Shown piece by piece: positions 8,949-16,706 of a stretch of 64,000 bases of DNA. Under the pieces are notes generated by a model. That model saw nothing but the letters and a program-made list of their open reading frames with translations, made no database searches and was not told the DNA's origin. Numbering within the stretch: position 1 is the stretch's first letter; every line of letters begins with the position of its first letter. The translations under genes were made by a program, and so were the position numbers. The stretch is from Plantactinospora soyae (lineage in GTDB: Bacteria; Actinomycetota; Actinomycetes; Mycobacteriales; Micromonosporaceae), in the NCBI RefSeq assembly GCF_014874095.1, contig NZ_JADBEB010000001.1:7130001-7194000 (forward strand). The letters are read 5' to 3'.

Positions 8949-9975
8949 CCGGCAGTCCCTTGTTGTAGATGGCTTTCTCGATCCTGTCCAGGTCCGGCAC
9001 CGCATCGATCTTGTTCTGGGCCTTCAGGAACTCGGCAGCCGCCAGCAGGTTCCGGGCGAGCGCACCGACCTGGTCCGGTGTACCGAGCCACTCCGGGCTG
9101 GCCTGGTCCGCGGGCTTGAGGAACACTCCCTGGCCGAGTTGGTGCTTGGCGTCGGCGGTACTGATGTTCAGTTCCTTACCGACCGCGTCCGCCGCGGCAT
9201 CGGGGTCGTCGGCGATCAGGTCGAGCGCCTCGGCCTCTACCTTGCGCCAGGCGTCGACGGCCTCGGGATGCGCCTGTACGAACGCGGTGGAGACGACGCC
9301 GAGATCGAGCGTCGGCTTGCCGGCGGTGGCCAACTCACGGCTTGTCAGCAGCACCTTGCCGCTCTTCTTGAGTTCGTCCAGCGACGGCAGCCAGGAGTAG
9401 GCGGCGTCGAGGTCGCCCCGGTTCCAGGCCGCGAGGATGTCCTGCGGTTCCAGGTCGACGATGTCGACGTCGGATTCCTTGACGCCCGCGCGGGCCAGCG
9501 CGGCGAGCAGGCTGTAGTGCGCCGTCGAGGCGAACGGCGTACCGACCTTCTTTCCACGCAGGTCGGCCACCGCGTTGATGCCGGTGCCGTTGCGGGCGAC
9601 GAGCGCCTCGTTGTCGCCGGCGACGTCGAGCACAAAGGCCACCTGGTACGGGATGTTCAGCGGGGCGGAGAGACCCCGGGCCACCGGACTCGAGCCGATG
9701 GCGGCGATGTCGAGGCTCCCGGCCACGAACGCGGTGTTGATGCTGGCCCCGGAGTCGAACTTGGTCCAGGTGATCTCGTAGTCCGGCAGCGCCTTCTCCA
9801 GCAGGCGGTGGTTCTTCACGATCAGGTCACCGCTGGGAAACGCCTGGTAGGCGATCCGGATCGACTTCTCCTGCGGGTCGCCGCCACTGGCGGCTCCGTC
9901 GCCGCAGCCGGTGGAGCCACTGATCACCAGGATGGCCGCGAGGATCGCGGTGAGCGGGTGGGGACGTCGGTGCAC
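8932..9975 (-). CDS. Sulfonate/taurine ABC transporter substrate-binding lipoprotein
   Basis: The 347-residue protein starts 'VHRRPHPLTAILAAILVI' and has a Cys at the end of the signal ('GSTGCGDG'), so it is probably a lipoprotein. The mature part has the SsuA/TauA fold: 'IRIAYQAFPSGDLIVKNHRLLE', 'FDSGASINTAFVAGSLDIAAIGSSP', 'DLRGKKVGTPFASTAHYSL', 'LEPQDILAAWNRGDLDAAYSW'. The last two motifs are especially close to taurine and alkanesulfonate binders. The GTG at 9975 is chosen because GGAG lies upstream and the signal peptide starts here; the open frame extends further into improbable sequence. It delivers the ligand to the permease encoded just upstream. Confidence 0.88.
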   Translation of the reverse strand: MHRRPHPLTAILAAILVISGSTGCGDGAASGGDPQEKSIRIAYQAFPSGDLIVKNHRLLEKALPDYEITWTKFDSGASINTAFVAGSLDIAAIGSSPVARGLSAPLNIPYQVAFVLDVAGDNEALVARNGTGINAVADLRGKKVGTPFASTAHYSLLAALARAGVKESDVDIVDLEPQDILAAWNRGDLDAAYSWLPSLDELKKSGKVLLTSRELATAGKPTLDLGVVSTAFVQAHPEAVDAWRKVEAEALDLIADDPDAAADAVGKELNISTADAKHQLGQGVFLKPADQASPEWLGTPDQVGALARNLLAAAEFLKAQNKIDAVPDLDRIEKAIYNKGLPDVLAS

Positions 9976-10033
9976 GGCTGCTCCACTTCGTCGTCGGGCG
10001 TCGGGGCGTCGGGATCGTCGGACTCGCTGGCGC

Positions 10034-10900
10034 TCAGCCCCGGCCACGCCAGGGAATGAGCCGGTTCTCCGCCCCCCGCAACAGCGCGTCGATGAGCAGG
10101 CCGGACAGTCCGATGGCGAGGAGGCCGAGCACCACGGTGTCGGTCTGGGAATACCGCTGGGCATCCCGGACCATGCCCCCGATGCCGGGCACCCCGTTGA
10201 TGGTCTCGGCTGCGACCACCGAGGAGTAGGCGATGCCGACCGCCAGCCGGACACCGGTGAAGATCTCCGGAAGGGCGTTCGGCAGTACCACGTCGCGGAT
10301 CACCTCCCATCGGCCGGCACCCAGTGCGCGCACCGCCTCGACCAGCGCCGAGGGTGCGCCGTACACGGCCGATGCGGTCGCGACGGCGACCGGCGGCAGC
10401 GCCGCGATGGAGAGCAGCCACAACTTCGGCGTCTCGTCGATGCCGAACCAGATGACGAACAAGCTGAAGTAGGCCAGCGGGGGCAGCGCGCGGACGAACG
10501 TGACCACCGGCTCGGTGACCACCCGGACCCAGCCGACGGTGCCCATGACCACGCCGACGACGAGCCCGGCCACCACGCCGACCACCGATCCGATGAGGAT
10601 CCGCCGCAGGCTGACCCCGAGGTGCTCGATCAGGTAGTGGCCGCTGTAGCCACGGGCGCCGTCGTGGGTGGTGGAGGTCTCGATCAGCCGGTCCCACACC
10701 GCGTTCGGTGCCGGGATGAACGTCGGATTCTGGGTGAGGACCGCGGCCAGTTGCCACAGCAGCAGCAGGGCGCCGATCGCCGCCACACGCAGGGCGAGCC
10801 TACGCCCACGCCCGGATCGCATCCTCCGGTCGGCCACAGTGGAGGGCGGGCGGCGCAGGAGCGTCTCCTCCGCCGGGCGCACGGTCGGAACAACGGTCAC
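10034..10900 (-). CDS. ABC transporter permease, SsuC/TauC type
   Basis: This 288-residue membrane protein has about six hydrophobic segments and the cytoplasmic coupling loop 'EAVRALGAGRWEVIRDVVLP' (EAA motif) seen in nitrate/sulfonate/taurine importer permeases. It is the first gene of a four-gene minus-strand operon: permease, binding protein, ATPase, dioxygenase. The order, with the permease first, is less usual than binding-protein-first, but the operon is complete for a homodimeric importer. A 58-bp gap separates it from the binding-protein gene. The promoter region, with a small inverted repeat, is at 10901-11000. Confidence 0.88.
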   Translation of the reverse strand: MTVVPTVRPAEETLLRRPPSTVADRRMRSGRGRRLALRVAAIGALLLLWQLAAVLTQNPTFIPAPNAVWDRLIETSTTHDGARGYSGHYLIEHLGVSLRRILIGSVVGVVAGLVVGVVMGTVGWVRVVTEPVVTFVRALPPLAYFSLFVIWFGIDETPKLWLLSIAALPPVAVATASAVYGAPSALVEAVRALGAGRWEVIRDVVLPNALPEIFTGVRLAVGIAYSSVVAAETINGVPGIGGMVRDAQRYSQTDTVVLGLLAIGLSGLLIDALLRGAENRLIPWRGRG

Positions 10901-10949
10901 GGGGTCGCTCCTGGGGTCGTCTGGCGATGGCCGGTAGGCGCAGCACTGG

Positions 10950-10971
10950 CGATACCCTCTAATTCCTATCG
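10950..10971 (-). promoter_or_regulatory. Inverted repeat in the sulfonate operon promoter
   Basis: CGATA (10950-10954) and TATCG (10967-10971) form a 5-bp inverted repeat with a 12-nt, A/T-richer spacer, 50 bp upstream of the permease start. This is the only low-GC patch in the region and probably holds the promoter or an operator for a sulfur-status regulator. The repeat is short, so the assignment is weak. Confidence 0.35.
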
Positions 10972-11054
10972 TCTAAGTGGGAGATTCGCAAGCCTCTCAC
11001 CATCGAAACCCCGCTGAGGCGCTCAGGTCTTCGGACCGGCCGTACCCGACAGGT

Positions 11055-11702
11055 TCAGGGACGTAGCGCCTCCCCCGGGGACGGGAACGCGGCGCGCGGC
11101 TGCCCGCCCGCCCACCACAGCCCGATCACCAACGCCGCCGTCGCCTCCAGGTACGCCGCCCGCGCCAGCCCGCCGCAGGGCGCCGGCGTACAGCCGATCG
11201 AACTGATCAGAGTCGCCGTCGTGGCGGCCGCCGTGGGATGGTCGGTGCAGAAGGGCACGGCCAGTGGCACGTTCTCGAACGTCGGGGAACGCAGCGTCCA
11301 GATACTGACGTGGCAGAGGTTGAACGCCTTGACCACGTACGCACCCGGGCCGGCGGCCGCCAACCGCCGGGCCACCGATCCGGTGTCACCGGTGTCGAGC
11401 ACCGGCCCCTCGGCGGTCGGTACGAGGGGATTGGTGCAGTCGATCACCGTTCGCCCGATCAGGCTGCCGGCCAGCCCGCCCACCAGGTGCGGCGCCGCTG
11501 CCGCCGGAACCGCGACGAGGACCGCCTCACCGTGCCGCGCCGCCTCCTCGAGGCCGCCGTGCCCCACGGCGCCGATGCGTTCGGCGGTCCGCTCCGCGCG
11601 TTCCCGACTCCGGCCGCCGATCACCACGTCGTGCCCGGCTGCGGCCCATGCACCGCCGAGCGCCGCCGCCATCCCGCCCGTTCCGAGTATGCCGATCCTC
11701 AT
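11055..11702 (-). CDS. F420-dependent NADP oxidoreductase-like protein
   Basis: The 215-residue protein begins with a Rossmann motif 'MRIGILGTGGMAAALGGAWA' and 'VIGGRSRERAE', the NADPH-binding pattern of the F420/NADP reductase family. Next come 'VLVAVPAAA' and 'TVIDCTNPLVP', also family features. The conserved 'KAFNLCHVSIW' segment matches the dinucleotide-fold interface. Related proteins transfer hydride between F420H2 and NADP, or are poorly characterised NADP-binding proteins. It is transcribed divergently from an HxlR regulator with a clear operator between them (11773-11790), so that regulator probably controls it. A paralogue is at 27774-28451. Confidence 0.8.
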   Translation of the reverse strand: MRIGILGTGGMAAALGGAWAAAGHDVVIGGRSRERAERTAERIGAVGHGGLEEAARHGEAVLVAVPAAAAPHLVGGLAGSLIGRTVIDCTNPLVPTAEGPVLDTGDTGSVARRLAAAGPGAYVVKAFNLCHVSIWTLRSPTFENVPLAVPFCTDHPTAAATTATLISSIGCTPAPCGGLARAAYLEATAALVIGLWWAGGQPRAAFPSPGEALRP

Positions 11703-11772
11703 CTGTCCCGCTCCGTTCGTCTCTTCACGGCGGCTCGGTACACGCCGCTCCGCAGACGGTAGGCAGGTCGAT

Positions 11773-11790
11773 GCAGACCAAACGGTCTGC
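11773..11790. promoter_or_regulatory. HxlR operator, perfect 7-bp inverted repeat
   Basis: GCAGACC (11773-11779) and GGTCTGC (11784-11790) are a perfect inverted repeat around AAAC. It lies between the divergent reductase-like gene and the HxlR gene, 16 bp before the HxlR start, where a dimeric winged-helix regulator would bind to control both. Confidence 0.7.
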
Positions 11791-11805
11791 GATACCTGGG
11801 GCAGG

Positions 11806-12225
11806 ATGGGCGCCGTGGATGGTCTCGCGGATCGACTCGACGACTACACCTCGGACTGCCGCGCCCGGGTGGCGTTCGAGGTGCTCGGCAACCGTTGGGA
11901 CAGCGTCGTGGTGTTCACGATCGCCGCCTACGGGCCAACCCGTCCGGCGGTGCTCCTCACCCGGATCGGCGGGATCAGTCCCAAGGTCCTCAACGACGCG
12001 CTGCGGCGTCTGGAGTACAACGGCCTGGTGGAACGCCGGCCCTATCAGGAGGCGCCACCGCGGGTGGACTACGTGCTCACGGACGCGGGCAGCGCACTGG
12101 TGGAACCGATGCGGGTGATGGCTGCCTGGGCCACCCGGTACGCCGACGCCGTCCTCGAGGCCCAGGAACGGTTCGGTACGCGGGAGACGTCCAGGCGCTC
12201 CCGAGCCTCCCGTCGGCCCCGCTGA
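11806..12225 (+). CDS. HxlR family winged-helix transcriptional regulator
   Basis: The 139-residue protein has the HxlR core: 'CRARVAFEVLGNRWDSVVVF' (18-37, with the typical Cys and 'GxRW'), the recognition region 'RIGGISPKVLNDALRRLEYNGLVERR' and the wing 'PYQEAPPRVDYVLTDAG'. HxlR proteins are dimers that respond to aldehydes, quinones or oxidative signals and usually control an adjacent oxidoreductase, which fits the divergent reductase-like gene. The start could be ATG 11806 or GTG 11815; I chose the ATG, with GGGG upstream. The last 15 residues are a basic Arg/Ser tail. The perfect operator lies just upstream, which suggests autoregulation. Confidence 0.88.
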   Translation: MGAVDGLADRLDDYTSDCRARVAFEVLGNRWDSVVVFTIAAYGPTRPAVLLTRIGGISPKVLNDALRRLEYNGLVERRPYQEAPPRVDYVLTDAGSALVEPMRVMAAWATRYADAVLEAQERFGTRETSRRSRASRRPR

Positions 12226-12254
12226 GAGGAGCCGCTGGCCGTCGCACGCCGCTG

Positions 12255-13337
12255 CTAGCCGGGTTGCCGGGTGCCGGTGGCGAGGAACCGGTGTGCCGGG
12301 TCGTCGTAGCCGGTGAGCCGCCAGCCCGCGTGGTCGGTCAGCCGACGCAGCGGGGCCTCGGCGAGAGGTTCGTCGGGGTGCAGGGTACGACCGTGCCGGG
12401 CGGCGAGCGCGGCGCGGCCGGAGGGGTGGAAGATCACGAGACGGCCGCCGGGTCGGGTGATCCGGGCGAGTTCGCGCAGCCCGGCCTCGGGGTCGGGTAG
12501 GTGGGTGAGCAGACCGGCGGCGAAGATCACGTCGACGGCGGCGTCCCCGAAGGGAAGGTGTCGGGCGTCGCCGACGATCAGGGTCGCCGACGCGTCCCGG
12601 CTGTGCCCCCTGGCGGCGGTGAGCATCTGCGGGGTGAGGTCGAGGCCGATCACGGTGCCGTGCGGACCGACGGCGTGCCGGAGAGCGGGCAGGGCACGGC
12701 CGGTGCCGCAGCCGACGTCGACGGCCACCCCGCCGGACGGTATTCGCGCCTCGGTGACGGCACCGGCGTACGCGGGCAGGTCGTCGCCGAACCTGGTGTC
12801 CCAGGTCGCGGCCCGGATCGCGAAGAAGGCGCGGGACTCGCTGATGTACCAGCGTTCCCGGGGGGCGAGCCGGTCGGCGAGTTGCCGGATCACGGGCCAG
12901 CCGGGGTCGTGCAGGTCGATGACGACGTCACACCCGTGCCCGTGGTCGCCGTGCGCGGTGGGGCCGGCGGGTGGGGTGCGTAGCCAGATGACCACGTCCC
13001 ACTTGCCGGCGGACGGGTGGGCACGCCACCGTGGTCCGTCGGCGACGGCGACGGTGTCCGGGGTCCGGTCGATGTGCCAGGTGTCCTCGTCGGCGAGCGG
13101 CGTGCTGTCGCCGAGGCGGGCGCAGGGGCGACCGACGGCGTGCAGGGTGTCGGCGAGGCGGTCGGCGACGACGCCCGAGTGCGGGCTGCCGCCGTCGACG
13201 ACGACGGTGACGGCACCCGGTGGAAGTGCGGCGGCGAGGTGGTCGAGGACCTCGGTCCACCTGCGGCTCTGCTCGACGGTCAGGGTCTGCCATGCCGATA
13301 GCGGCACCGGTTCACCAGCCATCGGTCCATCATGCAT
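12255..13337 (-). CDS. Kinase-like domain fused to a class I methyltransferase
   Basis: The protein is 360 residues. Residues 1-165 resemble actinobacterial uridine-kinase-like proteins ('LPPGAVTVVVDGG', 'WDVVIWLRTPP', 'CDVVIDLHDPGWPVIRQL', 'RERWYISESRAFFAIRA'). However, the P-loop is degenerate: 'DGGSPHSGVVADRL' replaces the expected 'DG.SG.GKT', with no Lys. Residues 195-350 are a Rossmann methyltransferase with 'VAVDVGCGTG' (204-213), 'VIGLDLTPQML' and 'VGDARHLPFGDAAVDVIFAAGLLTHLPDP'. The substrate is unknown. The first ATG (13337) has no clear ribosome site, and ATG 13322 is an alternative. It converges with the HxlR gene and is divergent from the molybdate operon; no functional link to either is evident. 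Confidence 0.75.
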   Translation of the reverse strand: MHDGPMAGEPVPLSAWQTLTVEQSRRWTEVLDHLAAALPPGAVTVVVDGGSPHSGVVADRLADTLHAVGRPCARLGDSTPLADEDTWHIDRTPDTVAVADGPRWRAHPSAGKWDVVIWLRTPPAGPTAHGDHGHGCDVVIDLHDPGWPVIRQLADRLAPRERWYISESRAFFAIRAATWDTRFGDDLPAYAGAVTEARIPSGGVAVDVGCGTGRALPALRHAVGPHGTVIGLDLTPQMLTAARGHSRDASATLIVGDARHLPFGDAAVDVIFAAGLLTHLPDPEAGLRELARITRPGGRLVIFHPSGRAALAARHGRTLHPDEPLAEAPLRRLTDHAGWRLTGYDDPAHRFLATGTRQPG

Positions 13338-13425
13338 GTGCCGGAGGATGACGGCTACTTCCTGCTGCGGACGCTGGCTGTTCGGCCAGTTTTAGATAGC
13401 AGTTGCGGCCGGCTACCGTGGCCGC

Positions 13426-13851
13426 GTGACGATGTTTCGGATCGGTGAGGCCGGCGAACTGCTCGGGGTCAGCGTGGACACGGTGCGGCGTTGGGTCGAT
13501 GCCGGGCGTCTCCCCGCCGGTCGGGACGAGCACGGGCACCGGGTGATCGACGGGGTTGATCTCGCCGCATTCGTCCAGGCCCAGGCCGGCGAGCCGGAGG
13601 ACCGTGCGGAGGAGTCGTCTGCGCGTAACCGGCTGCGGGGCATCGTCACCGCCGTGGTCAAGGACACGGTGATGGCACAGGTGGACATCCAGGCCGGGCC
13701 GTTCCGGCTGGTGTCGCTGATGAGCCGGGAAGCCGTCGACGAACTCGGCCTGGAGGTCGGGTCGGTCGCGGTGGCGGTGATCAAGTCGACCAACGTCATG
13801 GTGGAGAAGTCCACGGTGACCGCCGCTAGCAGAGGGAGGAACAGTTCGTGA
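13426..13851 (+). CDS. HTH-TOBE molybdate-responsive regulator or molybdate-binding protein
   Basis: Residues 4-50 form a MerR/excisionase-type helix-turn-helix ('RIGEAGELLGVSVDTVRRWV'). Residues 66-130 are a TOBE (mop) domain ('SARNRLRGIVTAVVKDTV', 'SREAVDELGLEVGSVAVAVI', 'KSTNVMVEK'), which binds molybdate or tungstate. The 141-residue protein is a common actinobacterial neighbour of mod genes and probably senses molybdate. Its end overlaps modA by 4 bp (GTGA), so it is first in the operon. The GTG at 13426 has no ribosome site but a TACCGT box 6 nt upstream, which suggests a leaderless transcript; ATG 13432 is an alternative. Confidence 0.87.
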   Translation: MTMFRIGEAGELLGVSVDTVRRWVDAGRLPAGRDEHGHRVIDGVDLAAFVQAQAGEPEDRAEESSARNRLRGIVTAVVKDTVMAQVDIQAGPFRLVSLMSREAVDELGLEVGSVAVAVIKSTNVMVEKSTVTAASRGRNSS

Positions 13852-14645
13852 GCGTACGACGATTCCGCACTACTCTGGCCGTACTCACCGGGCTCGCGGT
13901 CGTGGCACTGTCCGGCTGCGGTGGTGACGACACGGCCGAGCCGGGCTCAGGAAACAGCAGTCCCGGCGTTTCCAGGACGGTGACGGTGTTCGCGGCGGCG
14001 TCGCTGACCGAGTCGTTCACCACCATCGGCAAGGACTTCGAGGCGGCGAACCCCGGGGTGAAGGTCACGTTCAGCTTCGCCGGCAGTTCGGCGTTGGCGA
14101 CCCAGATCAACCAGGGCGCCCCGGCGGACGTCTTCGCCTCCGCCGCTCCGACGAACATGAAGGTCGTCACCGACGCCGGCAACGGGGACGGCACGCCGAC
14201 GACGTTCGTAAAGAACCAGCTCGTCATCGCCGTACCGAAAGGCAACCCGAACGGCGTGACCGGGCTGAGCGACCTGACCAAGCCGGACGCCAAGGTCGCG
14301 CTCTGCGCCGAGCAGGTCCCGTGCGGAGCAGCGGCGAAGAAGGCCCTCGACGCCGCCAGGGTGAAACTCACCCCGGTCACCCTCGAACAGGACGTCAAGG
14401 CCGCCCTGTCGAAGGTGAAGCTGGGCGAGGTCGACGCGTCGCTGGTCTACCGCACCGACGCGAAAGCCGCCACCGCCGACGTCGACGGGATCGAGTTCCC
14501 CGAGTCGGCCGGCGCGATCAACGACTACCCGATCATCGTGCTGAAGGACGCCCCCAACAAGACCGCCGCACAGGCGTTCATCGCCTACGTGCTCTCCGAC
14601 ACCGGCAAGAGCGTGCTCACGGCGGCCGGCTTCCAGGCCCCGTAA
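13848..14645 (+). CDS. modA: Molybdate-binding lipoprotein ModA
   Basis: The 265-residue protein has a lipoprotein signal with lipobox 'ALSGC' (Cys24). The mature part has the ModA fold: 'VTVFAAASLTESF', 'FSFAGSSALATQINQGAPADVFASA', 'ALCAEQVPCGAAAKKALDAA' and 'DASLVYRTDAKAA', with the two conserved Ser and the Ala-rich oxyanion loops that hold molybdate. It captures molybdate or tungstate outside the membrane and passes it to ModBC. The GTG start overlaps the regulator stop, so it is co-translated. The modB start follows 2 bp after its stop. Confidence 0.94.
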   Translation: MSVRRFRTTLAVLTGLAVVALSGCGGDDTAEPGSGNSSPGVSRTVTVFAAASLTESFTTIGKDFEAANPGVKVTFSFAGSSALATQINQGAPADVFASAAPTNMKVVTDAGNGDGTPTTFVKNQLVIAVPKGNPNGVTGLSDLTKPDAKVALCAEQVPCGAAAKKALDAARVKLTPVTLEQDVKAALSKVKLGEVDASLVYRTDAKAATADVDGIEFPESAGAINDYPIIVLKDAPNKTAAQAFIAYVLSDTGKSVLTAAGFQAP

Positions 14646-14647
14646 CG

Positions 14648-15499
14648 GTGTCGCTCCTCGACGACGCCGGTGCGGCGCCCCGGCGGGACGGGGCCAGGTC
14701 GCCGTACCGGCGTCGGCGTACCGGCCGGATTCCGGTCGCGCTGCTCGTTCCCGCCTCGCTCGGGCTGCTGTTCCTGATCCTGCCACTGGTCGGACTGCTG
14801 GTACGCGCGCCGTGGACGACGCTGCCACAACGGCTCGCCGAGCCGGGCGTACTCACCGCGCTGCGGCTGTCGCTGCTGACCGCCACCCTCGCCACACTGC
14901 TCTGCCTCGTCCTCGGCGTACCGCTGGCGTGGCTGCTCGCCCGTGTCGAGTTCCCCGGCCGACGCGTCGTCCGCGCCCTGGTCACCGTCCCACTGGTGCT
15001 GCCGCCCGTCGTCGGCGGCGTGGCCCTGCTGCTGGTCTTCGGCCGCCGGGGACTGCTCGGCTCCTGGCTCGACTCGACCTTCGGGGTCACGCTGCCGTTC
15101 ACCACCACCGGTGTCGTGCTCGCGGAGGCGTTCGTCGCGATGCCGTTCCTGATCATCGCCGTCGAGGGAGCACTCCGGGGGGCCGACACCCGTTACGAGG
15201 AGGCCGCCGCCACCCTCGGCTCCGGCCGGTGGACCACCTTCACCCACGTCACACTGCCACTGGTCGCGCCCGGCATCGCCGCCGGAGCCGTACTGTGCTG
15301 GGCGCGGGCACTCGGCGAATTCGGCGCCACCATCACCTTCGCCGGCAACTTCCCCGGCCGTACCCAGACCATGCCACTCGCCGTCTACCTCGCGCTGGAA
15401 ACCGACCTGGAAGCCGCGATCGTGCTCAGCCTGATCCTGCTCACCGTCTCCGTGGTCATCCTCGCCAGCCTCCGCGACCGCTGGATCACCAGCCCATGA
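14648..15499 (+). CDS. modB: Molybdate ABC transporter permease ModB
   Basis: The 283-residue membrane protein has about six transmembrane helices, beginning 'IPVALLVPASLGLLFLILPLVGLLV'. The EAA loop is 'YEEAAATLGSGRWTTFTHVTLPL', and the C-terminal segment 'RALGEFGATITFAGNFPGRTQTMPLAVYLALE' is the ModB signature ('GEFGAT..FAGN..G.T.T.PLAIY'). GTG 14648 lies 2 bp after the modA stop, which fixes the start. Its TGA overlaps the modC ATG. It forms the homodimeric channel of the molybdate importer. Confidence 0.93.
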   Translation: MSLLDDAGAAPRRDGARSPYRRRRTGRIPVALLVPASLGLLFLILPLVGLLVRAPWTTLPQRLAEPGVLTALRLSLLTATLATLLCLVLGVPLAWLLARVEFPGRRVVRALVTVPLVLPPVVGGVALLLVFGRRGLLGSWLDSTFGVTLPFTTTGVVLAEAFVAMPFLIIAVEGALRGADTRYEEAAATLGSGRWTTFTHVTLPLVAPGIAAGAVLCWARALGEFGATITFAGNFPGRTQTMPLAVYLALETDLEAAIVLSLILLTVSVVILASLRDRWITSP

Positions 15500-16602
15500 C
15501 CGCCGTCAGCGTCGTCGGAGCCGAACCCGAGGCCGGTACGCCGGTACTCGACGCGCGCCTGGTCGTCGACCTCGGCACGTTCCGGCTGGACATCGCGCTG
15601 CGGATCCGCGCCGGCGAGGTCGTCGCACTCCTCGGACCCAACGGTGCCGGCAAGACCACCGCACTGCGTACCCTCGCCGGCCTGACCCCACTGTCCACCG
15701 GGCACATCACCCTCGGCGGTCAGGACCTCGACCGGCCGGACAACCGGCGCTGGACCCCCACCGAACGTCGCCCGATCGGCGTCGTCTTCCAGGACTACCT
15801 GCTCTTCCCACACCTGAGCGCGCTGGACAACGTCGCGTTCGGCCTGCGCCGGCACGGACTCGACCGGCGGCAGGCGCGCCAACGTGCCGGGGAGTGGCTC
15901 GACCGGATGGATCTCGCCGCGCAGTCCCGACGGAAACCACGGCAACTCTCGGGCGGGCAGGCCCAACGGGTCGCACTCGCCCGCGCCCTTGCCGTCAACC
16001 CGGCACTGCTGCTCCTCGACGAACCACTCGCGGCACTCGACGCCCGCACCCGCCTCGACACCCGCGCCGGACTACAGCACCATCTCACCGAACACCCCGG
16101 CGCCACCCTGCTGGTAACCCACGACCCACTCGACGCCCTCGTCCTCGCCGACCGGCTCGTCATCGTCGAAGACGGCCACGTCGTACAGGAAGGCGACGCC
16201 ACCACCATCACCGCACGACCCCGGACCGACTACGTCGCCCGGCTCGTCGGACTCAACCTCTACCGGGGCCACGCGGACGGGCACACCGTACGGATCGGCG
16301 CCGACTTCTCCCTCACCACCGCCGAGCAGCACGCTGGCGAGGTCTTCGTCGCGTTCCCACCGTCCGCCGTCGCCCTGCACCCACACCGCCCCGACGGCAG
16401 CCCACGCAACACCTGGCCGGCCACCATCACCGGCATCCAACGCCACGGCGACAACCTACGAATCCAACTCACCGGCCCGATCGACGTCGCCGCCGACATC
16501 ACCCCGGCCGCCGCCGCGCACCTGCACCTCACCCCGGGGCAGCCGCTCTGGCCGGCGGTCAAGGCCGCCGAGACCCGCGCCTATCCAGCGGCAACCACCT
16601 GA
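15496..16602 (+). CDS. modC: Molybdate ABC transporter ATPase ModC
   Basis: The 368-residue protein has an ATPase domain with Walker A 'LLGPNGAGKTT', Q-loop 'VVFQDYLLFPHLSALDNVAFG', signature 'LSGGQAQRVALARAL' and Walker B 'LLLLDEPLAALD'. After residue 240 comes a C-terminal regulatory part ending in a TOBE-like domain ('NTWPATITGIQRHGDNLRIQ'), which binds oxyanion in some ModC proteins and gives feedback inhibition. The ATG at 15496 overlaps the modB stop by 4 bp (ATGA). It is the last gene of the molybdate operon and is followed by a short hairpin. Confidence 0.93.
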   Translation: MTAVSVVGAEPEAGTPVLDARLVVDLGTFRLDIALRIRAGEVVALLGPNGAGKTTALRTLAGLTPLSTGHITLGGQDLDRPDNRRWTPTERRPIGVVFQDYLLFPHLSALDNVAFGLRRHGLDRRQARQRAGEWLDRMDLAAQSRRKPRQLSGGQAQRVALARALAVNPALLLLDEPLAALDARTRLDTRAGLQHHLTEHPGATLLVTHDPLDALVLADRLVIVEDGHVVQEGDATTITARPRTDYVARLVGLNLYRGHADGHTVRIGADFSLTTAEQHAGEVFVAFPPSAVALHPHRPDGSPRNTWPATITGIQRHGDNLRIQLTGPIDVAADITPAAAAHLHLTPGQPLWPAVKAAETRAYPAATT

Positions 16603-16608
16603 CGGTAC

Positions 16609-16623
16609 GGGGACGCTGTCCCC
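16609..16623 (+). terminator. Short hairpin after modC
   Basis: GGGGAC (16609-16614) and GTCCCC (16618-16623) form a 6-bp stem with a 3-nt loop, 6 nt after the modC stop. No T-run follows. It may end the molybdate operon transcript. Confidence 0.45.
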
Positions 16624-16706
16624 CGCGCGATCAATCCGACGACCGGCGAGCGGGCCTCAGCCGTCCTTGAGGTGCAAGGGCGACGTCGTACGTGGCCCTC
16701 GCAGGA

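Noticed and set aside
7228-10059. A 943-codon open frame on the plus strand
   Set aside because: It is a shadow of four real genes on the minus strand (the sulfonate operon) caused by high GC bias; the translation shows no family motif.
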